From positions 62,001 through 126,000 of the forward strand of contig CAZMTK010000006.1 of assembly GCA_964569245.1 (NCBI GenBank): 64,000 nucleotides of DNA, read 5' to 3'. Of this stretch, positions 34,027 to 41,279 are shown piece after piece. Every line of letters begins with the position of its first letter. The first letter of the stretch is position 1. Origin of the DNA: JAAYTY01 sp964569245 (GTDB lineage: Bacteria; Fermentibacterota; Fermentibacteria; Fermentibacterales; Fermentibacteraceae). The notes beneath the pieces are model-generated. The model saw only the letters and a program-made list of their open reading frames with translations. It searched no databases and was not told the origin of the DNA. The position numbers and the translations under genes were made by a program.

Positions 34027-34098
34027 GTCTGAGTCAGTGTGGAGCGGGGACGGGCTGTCGCTCGCCCCCGCATGATCCTGGATTCGTCTGGTGCGGCT

Positions 34099-34386
34099 CT
34101 ATGGCTCGCGGAGGTTGCGGCGGGGCCCGGCGGGACGGTCCTTCTCCTGCGAGAAGTCAACGCGAACGGCTCGTCCGTCGATCATGGCGCCGTTCATGGC
34201 GTCCTTGGCGCGGGCGGCATCCTCCTCGGAGGCGAAAGTGACGAAGCCGAAGCCGCGCGAGCGGCCCGTCTCCTTGTCCAGGACCACCCTCGCCTCGCGC
34301 ACCTCGCCGTGCTGTGCGAAGGCCTCCTTCAGGGTCACGTCGGTAGTGGCCCATGCGAGTCCACCCACAAACAGCTTGTTGCCCAT
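34099..34386 (-). CDS. RRM-domain RNA-binding protein
   Basis: A 95-residue single-RRM protein. RNP2 is KLFVGGL (residues 4-10) and RNP1 is RGFGFVTF (44-51). A short basic tail (DRPAGPRRN) follows. Such proteins bind single-stranded RNA and in cyanobacteria are cold-induced chaperones. ATG 34386 follows GGAGGG by five bases; the frame extends upstream but without support. A leader of up to about 290 bases precedes the gene, which could carry temperature or translational control. Confidence 0.93.
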   Translation of the reverse strand: MGNKLFVGGLAWATTDVTLKEAFAQHGEVREARVVLDKETGRSRGFGFVTFASEEDAARAKDAMNGAMIDGRAVRVDFSQEKDRPAGPRRNLREP

Positions 34387-34756
34387 ATGCACCCTCCTTC
34401 CGGGCCTCGGCCCGCTAGCCGGCTCTGCGGCCGGTGTCGCCCTGCAGGCAGGATGGAAAAGGGGCCCGTCGGCTCCGGCAGGAAACCGCAAGTCCGCGAC
34501 CACATGCCTCGATGATGACCCGGATTGCGCTGTGAGTGGCGCAGGCGGGGAGCGGGATCGTCAAAGACGCAGCGGAAATGGTGACCAGGCTCTCTTTTCG
34601 CGACAACTGCCCAGGGACCTGTCCTGCCCCGGCAAAAGGCCGAGGCACGGGTAAGCTCGCGCAGGGCGGTTGTGATGTCAAGAGGGCGCAAAGGAGTGGC
34701 CGGGGTTATGTTCCAGCCCTGCGAGGCAGGATGGCCCGTGCCGGGAGGTGGCAGAA
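34387..34756. other. intergenic region between divergent RRM and EamA genes
   Basis: 370 bases without a gene. On the minus strand TTGACA lies at 34681-34676, but the matching -10 region (GAGCTT/AGCTTA) is poor. GC-rich inverted stretches near 34403-34440 (GGGCCTCGGCCC, CCGGCTAGC) could form leader structure upstream of the RRM start. On the plus strand I see no convincing promoter for the EamA gene. Confidence 0.4.
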
Positions 34757-35605
34757 GTGCTGTGGCTCTTCGCTGCGATGGTTGCCAGCGCATCGATAGC
34801 TCTGCTCTTCAGGGCCGCCGACAGGGTGTCTGCGCACAGGCCTGCAGTCGTCACAGCGAACTATCTCGCGGCCGCCTTCGTGTCGCTCCTGACTCTCCTC
34901 TCCGGAGATGCTTCGGGGGGCATAGGATGGGCCGTGGTGGCAGGTGCAGCGGGGGGCGTGTTCTACCTTCTCGGCTTCGTGCTCTACCAGTCGGCAGTCT
35001 CTGACTGCGGGGTAGGAATCTCGAGCAGCGTCATCAAGCTCGGGATCCTGGTTCCGCTGGTCGTCTCCGTGGCGGCCTGGGGTGAGAGCCCGCCTGCTCT
35101 CCAATGGGCAGGGGTGATGCTCGGGCTGCTCGCGCTCGCGGCTCTGGGACTCCCTTCGCGGGATTCGCGCGGAAGGCTGTCGCCCGTACTGCTGCTGCTC
35201 TTCGTCTGCGGAGGGCTGGCCGAGCTCTCGAACAAGCTCTTCCAGAAGAAGGCGGTTCCCGGTACGGAGAGCGTCTTCCTCCTGAGCGTGTTCTCCACGG
35301 CCATGCTGCTGAGTCTCCCGATGCTTGCGCGATCCGGCTGGAGGATCGATGCGAAGTCCCTGGGAATGGGGCTCGCGGTCGGAGTGCCTAACATGCTCGC
35401 CTCGAGATTCCTGCTGGCGGCGCTGGGTGAGCTTCCCGCTCCGGTGGCCTTCGCAGGCTACGGGAGCGGGACGATACTCGTCGCGGGAATCGCCGCCCGG
35501 GCTGTCTTCGGGGAGAGACCCTCGCGCCCCGCCCTGGTCTCCATGCTGCTCACGGCCGTCTCACTCCTCCTGGTCAACCTCGCCCCGGCTTCGGTTTCAG
35601 GTTGA
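34757..35605 (+). CDS. EamA/DMT-family transporter
   Basis: A 282-residue membrane protein with about ten helices in two EamA-like halves (LAAAFVSLLTLLSG, then GVFYLLGFVLYQSAV; the second half begins around LLLLFVCGGLAELSNKLF). It is likely an exporter of a metabolite; the substrate is unknown. GTG 34757 is preferred since GGGAGG lies eight bases upstream; GTG 34748 is too close. The last four codons (GTT TCA GGT TGA) are contributed by the left end of the inserted RAYT element, so the original C-terminus has been replaced, though the tenth helix seems complete. Confidence 0.85.
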   Translation: MLWLFAAMVASASIALLFRAADRVSAHRPAVVTANYLAAAFVSLLTLLSGDASGGIGWAVVAGAAGGVFYLLGFVLYQSAVSDCGVGISSSVIKLGILVPLVVSVAAWGESPPALQWAGVMLGLLALAALGLPSRDSRGRLSPVLLLLFVCGGLAELSNKLFQKKAVPGTESVFLLSVFSTAMLLSLPMLARSGWRIDAKSLGMGLAVGVPNMLASRFLLAALGELPAPVAFAGYGSGTILVAGIAARAVFGERPSRPALVSMLLTAVSLLLVNLAPASVSG

Positions 35606-35623
35606 AGATGCTTAAGAAACCGC
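35594..35623 (+). repeat. left terminal repeat of RAYT element
   Basis: A 30-base sequence identical to 41163-41192. It contains CTTAAG and the hairpin arms GTTTC and GAAAC. It also provides the TGA stop of the EamA gene. Confidence 0.9.
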
Positions 35624-35699
35624 GATCTCTGCCGAATCTCGAAGCCATGAATCGGTTGAAAGGCGACATGCATCTGGAGAGGAGACCCGCTTGCGTCGT

Positions 35700-36728
35700 T
35701 CAAGTGCGAGATTGCAGGCCGGTCCTGCTTCTGACGACCCGTTCGATAGCGGCATCTTCCTCGCGGGGACGCCTGTACAGGATTAGGCAGACAGCGCTCG
35801 GCGTTATATGAAGCGCCCGGGCTATGTCCGTTCGCGGAAGACCGGCATCTTCCAGGATTCTGGAGATGACCAGCCTCGCGCTCGAGATCGGACCCTTCCG
35901 GCTGCTTCCCAGGAGAGCCGCCCGATTCAGCCCGAACAGGCCAGCAGAAGCTTCGATGACGAGTTCCACGAGGTCATGCATTTCTCCGCGGTTTCGGACG
36001 GCTCGATGCCTGCCTTCGACCTGTGACGCGATACTGCAGGCGAAGTCCCTCGAACCGAGTACAGGTCCCGGGAAATCGTACCTCCTCTGGTCGACCCTGG
36101 CCCCGGCAGCCTCGACGACTCCTCTCCGGCCGATCAGGAAGCAGCCGTTCTCGTATTCATTTCGCTCGGAATGGCCTGGACCCTCCTCCAGGAATCTGCG
36201 ATAGGCGTTCCTGGCCCTTGCCTCGTTTGCGGAGAATGCGGCGAGCACCCTGCGGGGATCGTACCAGCCGGTCGCCTTCCCCTTCATCACCTCGGAGTGG
36301 CTCGACCAGGGATAGTCCTGGAGTTCGGCCAGCGATCCGACCAGGCCTGCTCGCATCGGGTTGAGATGTATGTATCTGACGAGTTCCAGATAGTATCCTT
36401 CCTTCTGTACGAGTATCGATCTGTAGCGTGTCATGAAGACATGCCCGCGGTGCTCGAACCTGCGGTTGTAGTAGTTGCTGAACCCCACAAGCAGCCTGTG
36501 CATGGCTCTCTGCAGAGGCTGTTCTCCGACCTCGACAAGGAGATGGAAATGGTTCGGCATGATGGTCCAGGCATGGACGGAGAGCCCTGCTGCCGCTGCA
36601 GACAGGCCCAGCCTGTCGAGGAAGCAGCGGCAGGCTTCACAGCTCTCGAATATCGCATCGCCTTCCGCTCCACGCCCCATGACATGGTGCAGAGAGCCTG
36701 GGAAATCGAGTCTTGGGCCTGTTTCCAT
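35700..36728 (-). CDS. REP-associated (Y1/IS200-like) transposase with C-terminal HTH
   Basis: A 342-residue single-strand transposase. The N-terminus (LDFPGSLHHVMGRGAEGD) and IMPNHFHLLVEV, with the HUH-type His-x-His, are followed by the catalytic-tyrosine region YNRRFEHRGHVF and RYIHLNPMRAGLV, diagnostic of the RAYT/TnpA_REP group. The C-terminal 70 residues (SRILEDAGLPRTDIARALHI) resemble a DnaA-type helix-turn-helix, unlike short IS200 enzymes. ATG 36728 is preferred because METGPRLDFPG matches the family N-terminus; ATG 36758 is possible. No Shine-Dalgarno is obvious, as is common for transposases. The frame is intact, so activity is possible. Confidence 0.9.
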   Translation of the reverse strand: METGPRLDFPGSLHHVMGRGAEGDAIFESCEACRCFLDRLGLSAAAAGLSVHAWTIMPNHFHLLVEVGEQPLQRAMHRLLVGFSNYYNRRFEHRGHVFMTRYRSILVQKEGYYLELVRYIHLNPMRAGLVGSLAELQDYPWSSHSEVMKGKATGWYDPRRVLAAFSANEARARNAYRRFLEEGPGHSERNEYENGCFLIGRRGVVEAAGARVDQRRYDFPGPVLGSRDFACSIASQVEGRHRAVRNRGEMHDLVELVIEASAGLFGLNRAALLGSSRKGPISSARLVISRILEDAGLPRTDIARALHITPSAVCLILYRRPREEDAAIERVVRSRTGLQSRT

Positions 36729-36805
36729 ATCCCGATTGTGGCCGGAATGGGCTGACATTTCAAGAGGGGTCAAAGCCTCCGGTCTCTCTGGTGCTGCGAG
36801 AAAGG

Positions 36806-36829
36806 GTTTCTTAAGTTTCTTCAACCTGA
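36806..36829 (+). repeat. right terminal repeat of RAYT element
   Basis: 24 bases (GTTTCTTAAGTTTCTTCAAC then CTGA), identical to 41246-41269. Its reverse complement differs from the left end at two central bases (AA versus TG), an asymmetry kept in both copies. Confidence 0.9.
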
Positions 36830-36849
36830 TACCGTTTGGAGGGACTTTG

Positions 36850-37281
36850 GTGAGACTAGAGGATGTGCTGGCGATGCTGGGGGAAACGCGGGTTGTCACT
36901 CTGGCAACCGTTGCCGGGTTCGGGAACGAAACACGGCCGGCTGCCAGGGCCATGACCCTTCGGCAGTTCGAAGGAGCCCTCTATATGCTCACGTTCCCTG
37001 ATTCCCCGAAGGTGGCGCAGATCCGCGCCAACCCTCGCTGCCTCGTGTATTCCGACCTCCACGAAGGGAAGGAATCCGGATTCGTGAGACTCGACTGCAC
37101 CGCAGCCGAGAGTGCTGATCCAGACGAGAGGAGGAGGGTTTTCGAGAGCTCCCCCTATGCGGGCAGCTTCTGGTCATCCCCGGAAGATCCGGGATTCTGC
37201 CTGCTCAGGCTGACGCCTGTCGGCGGAGACGTGATGAGGCCAGGAGAGATGTGGTCGGAGGACATAGACACGGTCATATGA
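36850..37281 (+). CDS. pyridoxamine 5'-phosphate oxidase-like flavin-binding protein
   Basis: A 143-residue split-barrel protein of the PNPOx-like family, which binds FMN or F420-type cofactors and is often a general stress or reductase protein. Typical features are VVTLATVAGFGNETRPAARA, ALYMLTFPDSPKVAQIRANP and GFVRLDCTAA. GTG 36850 is preceded by GGAGGG at 36838-36843, only five bases beyond the right end of the RAYT element. Its stop overlaps the ATG of the glycosyltransferase gene (ATGA). The reaction is unknown. Confidence 0.82.
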   Translation: MRLEDVLAMLGETRVVTLATVAGFGNETRPAARAMTLRQFEGALYMLTFPDSPKVAQIRANPRCLVYSDLHEGKESGFVRLDCTAAESADPDERRRVFESSPYAGSFWSSPEDPGFCLLRLTPVGGDVMRPGEMWSEDIDTVI

Positions 37282-38396
37282 GAGTTTCCTCTCACGCAGG
37301 GCCGCGAATCGCGTGGTTCGTGTCGAACCACGGATGGGGACACGCTGCCAGGCAGCGGGAGATCATCGAGACCCTCCTCGAGACCTGTCCTGGTGCGAGC
37401 ACCACCATAGTCTCGGACATCCCATCGTGGTTCTGGGGGCAGACAGACGGGGTGTCACTGGTCCGGTGGGCATCCGGGCCCGTGCCCGTCGAGAGGCCCG
37501 GACGGATAGACCGCGAGGCTACCCGCATGTTCCTGGCCGGTTTTCCCGAGAGAATGTCGGACCATCTGAGCGACTGCCGCGGCATTCTGGGATCCTTGGG
37601 ACCGGATCTCGTGGTCACGGACATAGATCCCATCCCGGCAGCTGCTGCGTTCCGAGCCGGGGTCGACTGCCTGGCCATCGCCAGCTTCACCTGGGACTGG
37701 ATCTACAGGGAAATGTTCCCGGATCTCGGCGCGTTCTGCGATTCGATCGCGGACATGTACAGAACCGCACACTACCTGAGACTGCCTCTCGGCCCCCCTC
37801 ACAGCCCTTGCGACACTTCCGAGGATGTGGGGCTGGTGCCTGGCGGATCATCACGGAATGCAGCCCGGGCAAGAGAGATGCTGGGATGCGGCCGCATCCT
37901 TCTGGTGACGCTGAGGGATCCCTTTCGGACTGGGACGACGGAGCTGGCTGCTCCCCAGGGCTGGAGAGTTTTCTGCTCTCTCCCGCACCGGGGTCTCGGT
38001 GGAGTCGAGAACATCTCCCCGCAGGAGCTCGAAGCGCATGGACTCCGATACGCCGACCTGGCTGCCGCCGCGGACGTTCTGCTGATGACCCCGGGCTATG
38101 GAACCGTCTCGCTGGCGCTTTCTCTCGGAAAGCCGGTTATCGCCCTGGAGAGGGACGACTTCCCCGAGGTTCCCTATCTGGTCCGGCCCCTTCTGGGGAG
38201 GCCTTCATCCATTGTCTGCGCCCCGGGTGAAATCGCGGGGAGCGGTCTTGCCGATGCCCTTGAAGCGGTCACGCAGACGCCTGCCCCGCCTCCGCTGGCA
38301 TGCGACACCGATTTCGTCGTTTCTCAGATACTGGAGAGGGCGGCCCAGGGTCATGATTCACACAGCCAGCCCGGGCGCCGCCGCGGCATGGGATGA
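37278..38396 (+). CDS. glycosyltransferase-like protein (GT-B fold)
   Basis: A 372-residue protein. The N-terminal RIAWFVSNHGWGHAARQREI is the glycine/His signature of GT-B enzymes of the MurG/MGT type and of the glycosyltransferase-like half of L-arabinokinases. DLVVTDIDPIPAAAAFRAG resembles the acceptor-domain loop, and DVLLMTPGYGTVSLALSLGK in the C-terminal domain matches the donor-binding segment. No membrane helices. The ATG overlaps the stop of the PNPOx-like gene, so the two form a two-gene unit. The acceptor is not predictable. Confidence 0.75.
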   Translation: MRVSSHAGPRIAWFVSNHGWGHAARQREIIETLLETCPGASTTIVSDIPSWFWGQTDGVSLVRWASGPVPVERPGRIDREATRMFLAGFPERMSDHLSDCRGILGSLGPDLVVTDIDPIPAAAAFRAGVDCLAIASFTWDWIYREMFPDLGAFCDSIADMYRTAHYLRLPLGPPHSPCDTSEDVGLVPGGSSRNAARAREMLGCGRILLVTLRDPFRTGTTELAAPQGWRVFCSLPHRGLGGVENISPQELEAHGLRYADLAAAADVLLMTPGYGTVSLALSLGKPVIALERDDFPEVPYLVRPLLGRPSSIVCAPGEIAGSGLADALEAVTQTPAPPPLACDTDFVVSQILERAAQGHDSHSQPGRRRGMG

Positions 38397-38513
38397 TCCG
38401 GGCCTCTTCCTGGGGATTTCTGAACCCCGCATTCGCGACAGCCGTCCGTCCGTGCCGTGTGGGAATCTGGAGGAATGCTTGACTCGAATGACGAAAGGTG
38501 CGAGACTATCTTC

Positions 38514-38542
38514 TTGGAGAGAAAAGGGTTGTTTTGTTATAC
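38514..38542 (+). promoter_or_regulatory. probable promoter of the secreted protease
   Basis: TTGGAG (38514-38519), 17-base spacer, TTATAC (38537-38542) in an AT-rich stretch, 28 bases before ATG 38570. A second -35-like TTGACT lies about 35 bases upstream but has no matching -10. Confidence 0.45.
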
Positions 38543-38569
38543 CCGTTCCTCCATTGAAAGGTGGTTGCG

Positions 38570-40111
38570 ATGAAGGTGATGGTCTGTGTCCTTCTAGCAG
38601 CCGCAGCAGCGTGGGCTTCCGTATCGAGCCCGCGGCAGGCTGCAGAGCTGGTGTACAGCGACCTCCTCGGAGGCAGTATCGAAGGCAAGGTCGTCTGGTC
38701 CCTGCCCGCGGAACTCTCCGCCGGCCAGATGGTCGAAACCTGGCACGAGGAGATCGCCGCCCCGTTCGACGGCTACCTGGTTCTCGTGGACGACATGGGG
38801 CTGGCCAACTGGGAGCACCCGTGCCGCTGGGTGTTCGTGTCCCATTCCGGTAGTATGCACATCGTGAACATGCTCACGCCGCCTTCGGCCATCCAGCGCA
38901 TGAATCAGGAGTACAGCGACCTCCCCGTGCCGACCCAGGCCGATCTGAGACAGCAGATTCTCGACTGGTGGGTGCCGAACCCCCGGGCCGGCAACGACCC
39001 CGCCCACACCTACGCGTGGATAATCTCCGGAGGGTATGACTCCAGCAACAACCACGTCCGCTACTACGGTGACGTGCAGTTCTTCTACCTCACCATAACC
39101 GACGACTACGGCTACACGGACGACCACATCGTCGTCTGCTTCGCTGACGGCACGAATCCCGCCCCGGACCAGTCCGGCGGCGCCAACTCGAACCCCGACC
39201 TCGACGGCGACGGCGACACCGACATCGACTTCGACGCCACCACGTCGGGCGTCACCAGCGGATACAACGCCATTGCGGGCATGGTCGGTCCCGACGACCA
39301 TCTCGTGATCTTCACGACCGATCACGGCGGCACCGGCAAGCTCTACGGCAACAATCCTCCCGAGGTCATCCTGAACCTCTGGAACATGCAGACTCTCGAC
39401 GACGACACCTTCGAAGGATGGCTGAACACCCTGAGCGCCGCCTCGATCAACGTGGCGATGGAGCAGTGCTATTCCGGCGGCTTCCTCGAGGAAACGATCC
39501 AGGGCTCTGGCCCGAGGACCTTCGCCTCGGCCGCCAACGGTTACGAGTCCTCGTGGGCCGGAGCGACCTACCCTCAGTACGACGAATGGGCCTACTGGTG
39601 GGTTGGCGCGCACCATGGATCGGTGCCTCCCGGAGGTTCCTACCCAGGCGGTGCCCTGCCAGGCAATCCCGACATGAACTCCGACGGTTTCGTGAGCTAC
39701 TACGAGGCGGCCTACCGCGCCGAGGAATGGGACTCCTACGCCTCGAGCGGCCAGGAGCATCCGCAGTGGGACGACATTCCGACAAGCTGCGGCGACAGCT
39801 ACTATCTTGGCGGAGCGATCGGAACGGGAGTCGGTGACGGCGGGTTCGCGCCGCTGGCAGGCAGCCTTGCGTGCATCGCCAACCCGTTCTCCAGCAGCGC
39901 TGCGTTCACCTTCGGGCTGGCCAACCCTGCATCGGTCGACCTCTATGTCATGGACATGAGCGGCCGCAGGGTGGCCACTCTCGTCGACGGCGAGATGGCC
40001 GCGGGCGAGCACACCGTTCCGTGGGAGGCCGCGTCGATGCCCTCCGGCATCTACATAGTGCGCTTCTCTTCCGAAGGCGCGGTGGAGACGCTGCGGGTGG
40101 TGAAGTTCTAG
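38570..40111 (+). CDS. secreted C13/caspase-like cysteine protease with type IX-like sorting tail
   Basis: A 513-residue exported protein. Residues 1-20 are a signal peptide (MKVMVCVLLAAAAAWASVSS). The catalytic dyad of the legumain/caspase/gingipain clan is seen as H252 (IFTTDHGGTG) and C300 (VAMEQCYSGGF), with the usual Gly after each. ITDDYGYTDDHIVVCFADGT and the DLDGDGDTDIDF calcium-type loop lie between. The last 75 residues (LYVMDMSGRRVATLVDG to MPSGIYIVRF) match the beta-sandwich C-terminal sorting domain of type IX secretion substrates. ATG 38570 follows AAAGGTGG. It stands alone with its own promoter and terminator. Probably surface-attached or released. Confidence 0.85.
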   Translation: MKVMVCVLLAAAAAWASVSSPRQAAELVYSDLLGGSIEGKVVWSLPAELSAGQMVETWHEEIAAPFDGYLVLVDDMGLANWEHPCRWVFVSHSGSMHIVNMLTPPSAIQRMNQEYSDLPVPTQADLRQQILDWWVPNPRAGNDPAHTYAWIISGGYDSSNNHVRYYGDVQFFYLTITDDYGYTDDHIVVCFADGTNPAPDQSGGANSNPDLDGDGDTDIDFDATTSGVTSGYNAIAGMVGPDDHLVIFTTDHGGTGKLYGNNPPEVILNLWNMQTLDDDTFEGWLNTLSAASINVAMEQCYSGGFLEETIQGSGPRTFASAANGYESSWAGATYPQYDEWAYWWVGAHHGSVPPGGSYPGGALPGNPDMNSDGFVSYYEAAYRAEEWDSYASSGQEHPQWDDIPTSCGDSYYLGGAIGTGVGDGGFAPLAGSLACIANPFSSSAAFTFGLANPASVDLYVMDMSGRRVATLVDGEMAAGEHTVPWEAASMPSGIYIVRFSSEGAVETLRVVKF

Positions 40112-40130
40112 CCTGTTCAGAATAGAGCAG

Positions 40131-40159
40131 AGGGGGCGGGCCGATCGGCCCGCCCCCTT
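40131..40159. terminator. strong intrinsic terminator, both strands
   Basis: 12-bp perfect stem AGGGGGCGGGCC / GGCCCGCCCCCT around GATC, 20 bases after the protease stop and 23 bases before the end of the oppositely oriented thioredoxin-like gene. Short T run on the plus strand. Confidence 0.8.
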
Positions 40160-40181
40160 CGCATGCCCGCCCCGGTTCCGG

Positions 40182-40640
40182 TTACTCGATCTCCTCGAGG
40201 ATGCTCTCGAGGTTTGATACGTACTCGGTCACGGTGGGCGGGATGCCGACGATTCGATCGTATTCGGCGCCGTCGGCCGAGACCAGGACGACCAGAGGTA
40301 TTGCATTCGCGCCGTAGCGCTCGGCCAGGACCCCGCCCTCTTCGTCGTCTACGTTAGCTCTGAACAGGACGAACCGGGACAGAACGTCCTTCATCTCGTC
40401 GCTCGTGAAGTACTCCTCCGACAGCGTACGACAGGGGCCGCACCAGTCGGCGTACAAATCCATGAGGATCGGCTTACCGGACTCGCGCGAGGCGGTCGCC
40501 GCCGCCTCGAAGTCCCCTTCGATCCACGTCAGCCCGGCAGAGCCTCCCGAAGTGCCTTCCCCGGAGTTTCCCGGGGAAGGGGAGCCGCAGGCTGTCAGGC
40601 AGAACAGAGCGAGTAGCATGGTCGTCACGGTGCATCTCAT
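40182..40640 (-). CDS. thioredoxin-like lipoprotein
   Basis: A 152-residue exported thioredoxin-fold protein. A lipobox places the lipidated cysteine at C18 (ALFCLTACGS), followed by a Gly/Ser-rich linker. The active site is DWCGPC at residues 65-70 in MDLYADWCGPCRTLSEEYF; NAIPLVVLV carries the cis-proline. It resembles the DsbD C-terminal-like and TlpA-type envelope disulfide reductases that keep periplasmic cysteines reduced. ATG 40640 follows GGAGGT by six bases. It may protect the adjacent secreted cysteine protease (inference). Confidence 0.9.
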   Translation of the reverse strand: MRCTVTTMLLALFCLTACGSPSPGNSGEGTSGGSAGLTWIEGDFEAAATASRESGKPILMDLYADWCGPCRTLSEEYFTSDEMKDVLSRFVLFRANVDDEEGGVLAERYGANAIPLVVLVSADGAEYDRIVGIPPTVTEYVSNLESILEEIE

Positions 40641-40672
40641 CTCATTACCTCCCCGGGCTGCATCCACCGGGG

Positions 40673-40680
40673 TATATAAC
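40673..40680. promoter_or_regulatory. possible -10 element between divergent genes
   Basis: TATATAAC is the only AT-rich patch in the 80-base region between the thioredoxin-like and Nudix genes. It could serve either strand; no convincing -35 box was found. Confidence 0.25.
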
Positions 40681-40720
40681 GCCGCATGGAGCGGCTGGAA
40701 TCGCCGGGATGGAGGGCTGG

Positions 40721-41149
40721 ATGAGACCACTGACTCCCCAGGTGACCGTCGACGCCCTGATAGTGATGCCGGGCAGTCGCATCGTCCTCGTCGAGAGAAG
40801 GCACTTCCCGGCCGGCTGGGCCATCCCCGGAGGATTCGTGGATCCAGGCGAGAGCCTCGCCGAGGCCGTTCGCAGGGAGGCTCGCGAGGAGACAGGGCTG
40901 GAGGTCGAGCTCGAGGCCATCTTCCACGTCTACTCGAGGCCCTGGCGCGACCCGAGAGGCGACACCGTGAGCGTGATGTACCACTGCTCTGCCGAGGGCG
41001 TGCCACGCGGAGGCGACGACGCCAGGACAGCCCGGGCGTTCCGGTTCGCGGACATCCCATGGGAGGACATGGCGTTCGACCATGCCGAAGTCCTGCGCGA
41101 CTTCATGAGATTCCTCGAAACCGGCGAGAGGCCCAGTCTGGACAAATAG
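40721..41149 (+). CDS. Nudix hydrolase (ADP-ribose pyrophosphatase-like)
   Basis: A 142-residue Nudix enzyme that hydrolyses a nucleoside diphosphate linked to another moiety. The Nudix box is complete: G38, E44, then REAREETG at 52-59. WAIPGGFVDPGE precedes it and is like ADP-ribose-type members. ATG 40721 is chosen because GGAGGG ends four bases upstream; ATG 40709 is in frame. It is cytoplasmic. The gene ends 12 bases before the short RAYT-derived element. Confidence 0.9.
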   Translation: MRPLTPQVTVDALIVMPGSRIVLVERRHFPAGWAIPGGFVDPGESLAEAVRREAREETGLEVELEAIFHVYSRPWRDPRGDTVSVMYHCSAEGVPRGGDDARTARAFRFADIPWEDMAFDHAEVLRDFMRFLETGERPSLDK

Positions 41150-41162
41150 CCGTCTGTTACCA

Positions 41163-41192
41163 GTTTCAGGTTGAAGATGCTTAAGAAACCGC
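41163..41192 (+). repeat. left end repeat of the non-autonomous element
   Basis: 30 bases identical to 35594-35623. Confidence 0.9.
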
Positions 41193-41245
41193 TGACTGGA
41201 TACTGATCTTGCAGATAGCGGATTCTATAACAGTGTTCGAGAGCT

Positions 41246-41269
41246 GTTTCTTAAGTTTCTTCAACCTGA
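41246..41269 (+). repeat. right end repeat of the non-autonomous element
   Basis: 24 bases identical to 36806-36829, inverted relative to the left end. Confidence 0.9.
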
Positions 41270-41279
41270 AACTGTCCAG

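Larger units (their letters stand above)
35594..36833 (-). mobile_element. RAYT (REP-associated tyrosine transposase) element with terminal inverted repeats
   Basis: About 1.24 kb bounded by imperfect inverted repeats of about 29 bases. The left end begins GTTTCAGGTTGAAGATGC (35594 on) and the right end closes with TTTCTTCAACCTGATACC. One transposase gene fills it. Each end can itself fold (GGTTTC/GAAACC), as Y1/HUH transposases require. No clear target-site duplication is seen, consistent with single-strand transposition. A 112-base internally deleted relative is at 41162-41273. Confidence 0.8.
41162..41273. mobile_element. 112-bp non-autonomous RAYT-derived element (REP/MITE-like)
   Basis: Two inverted ends of 31 bases (28 of 31 matching) enclosing about 50 unrelated bases, with no coding capacity. 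The left end is identical over 30 bases to the left end of the transposase element at 35594, and the right 24 bases are identical to its right end, including the two-base asymmetry between ends. It therefore looks like an internal deletion derivative mobilised in trans. It fills the gap between the convergent Nudix and OmpA genes, starting 12 bases after one stop and ending 6 bases from the other. Confidence 0.9.

Noticed and set aside
34653..34681. Firm promoter call for the RRM gene at the minus-strand TTGACA
   Set aside because: No acceptable -10 hexamer at 16-18 bases; kept only as a note in the intergenic entry.
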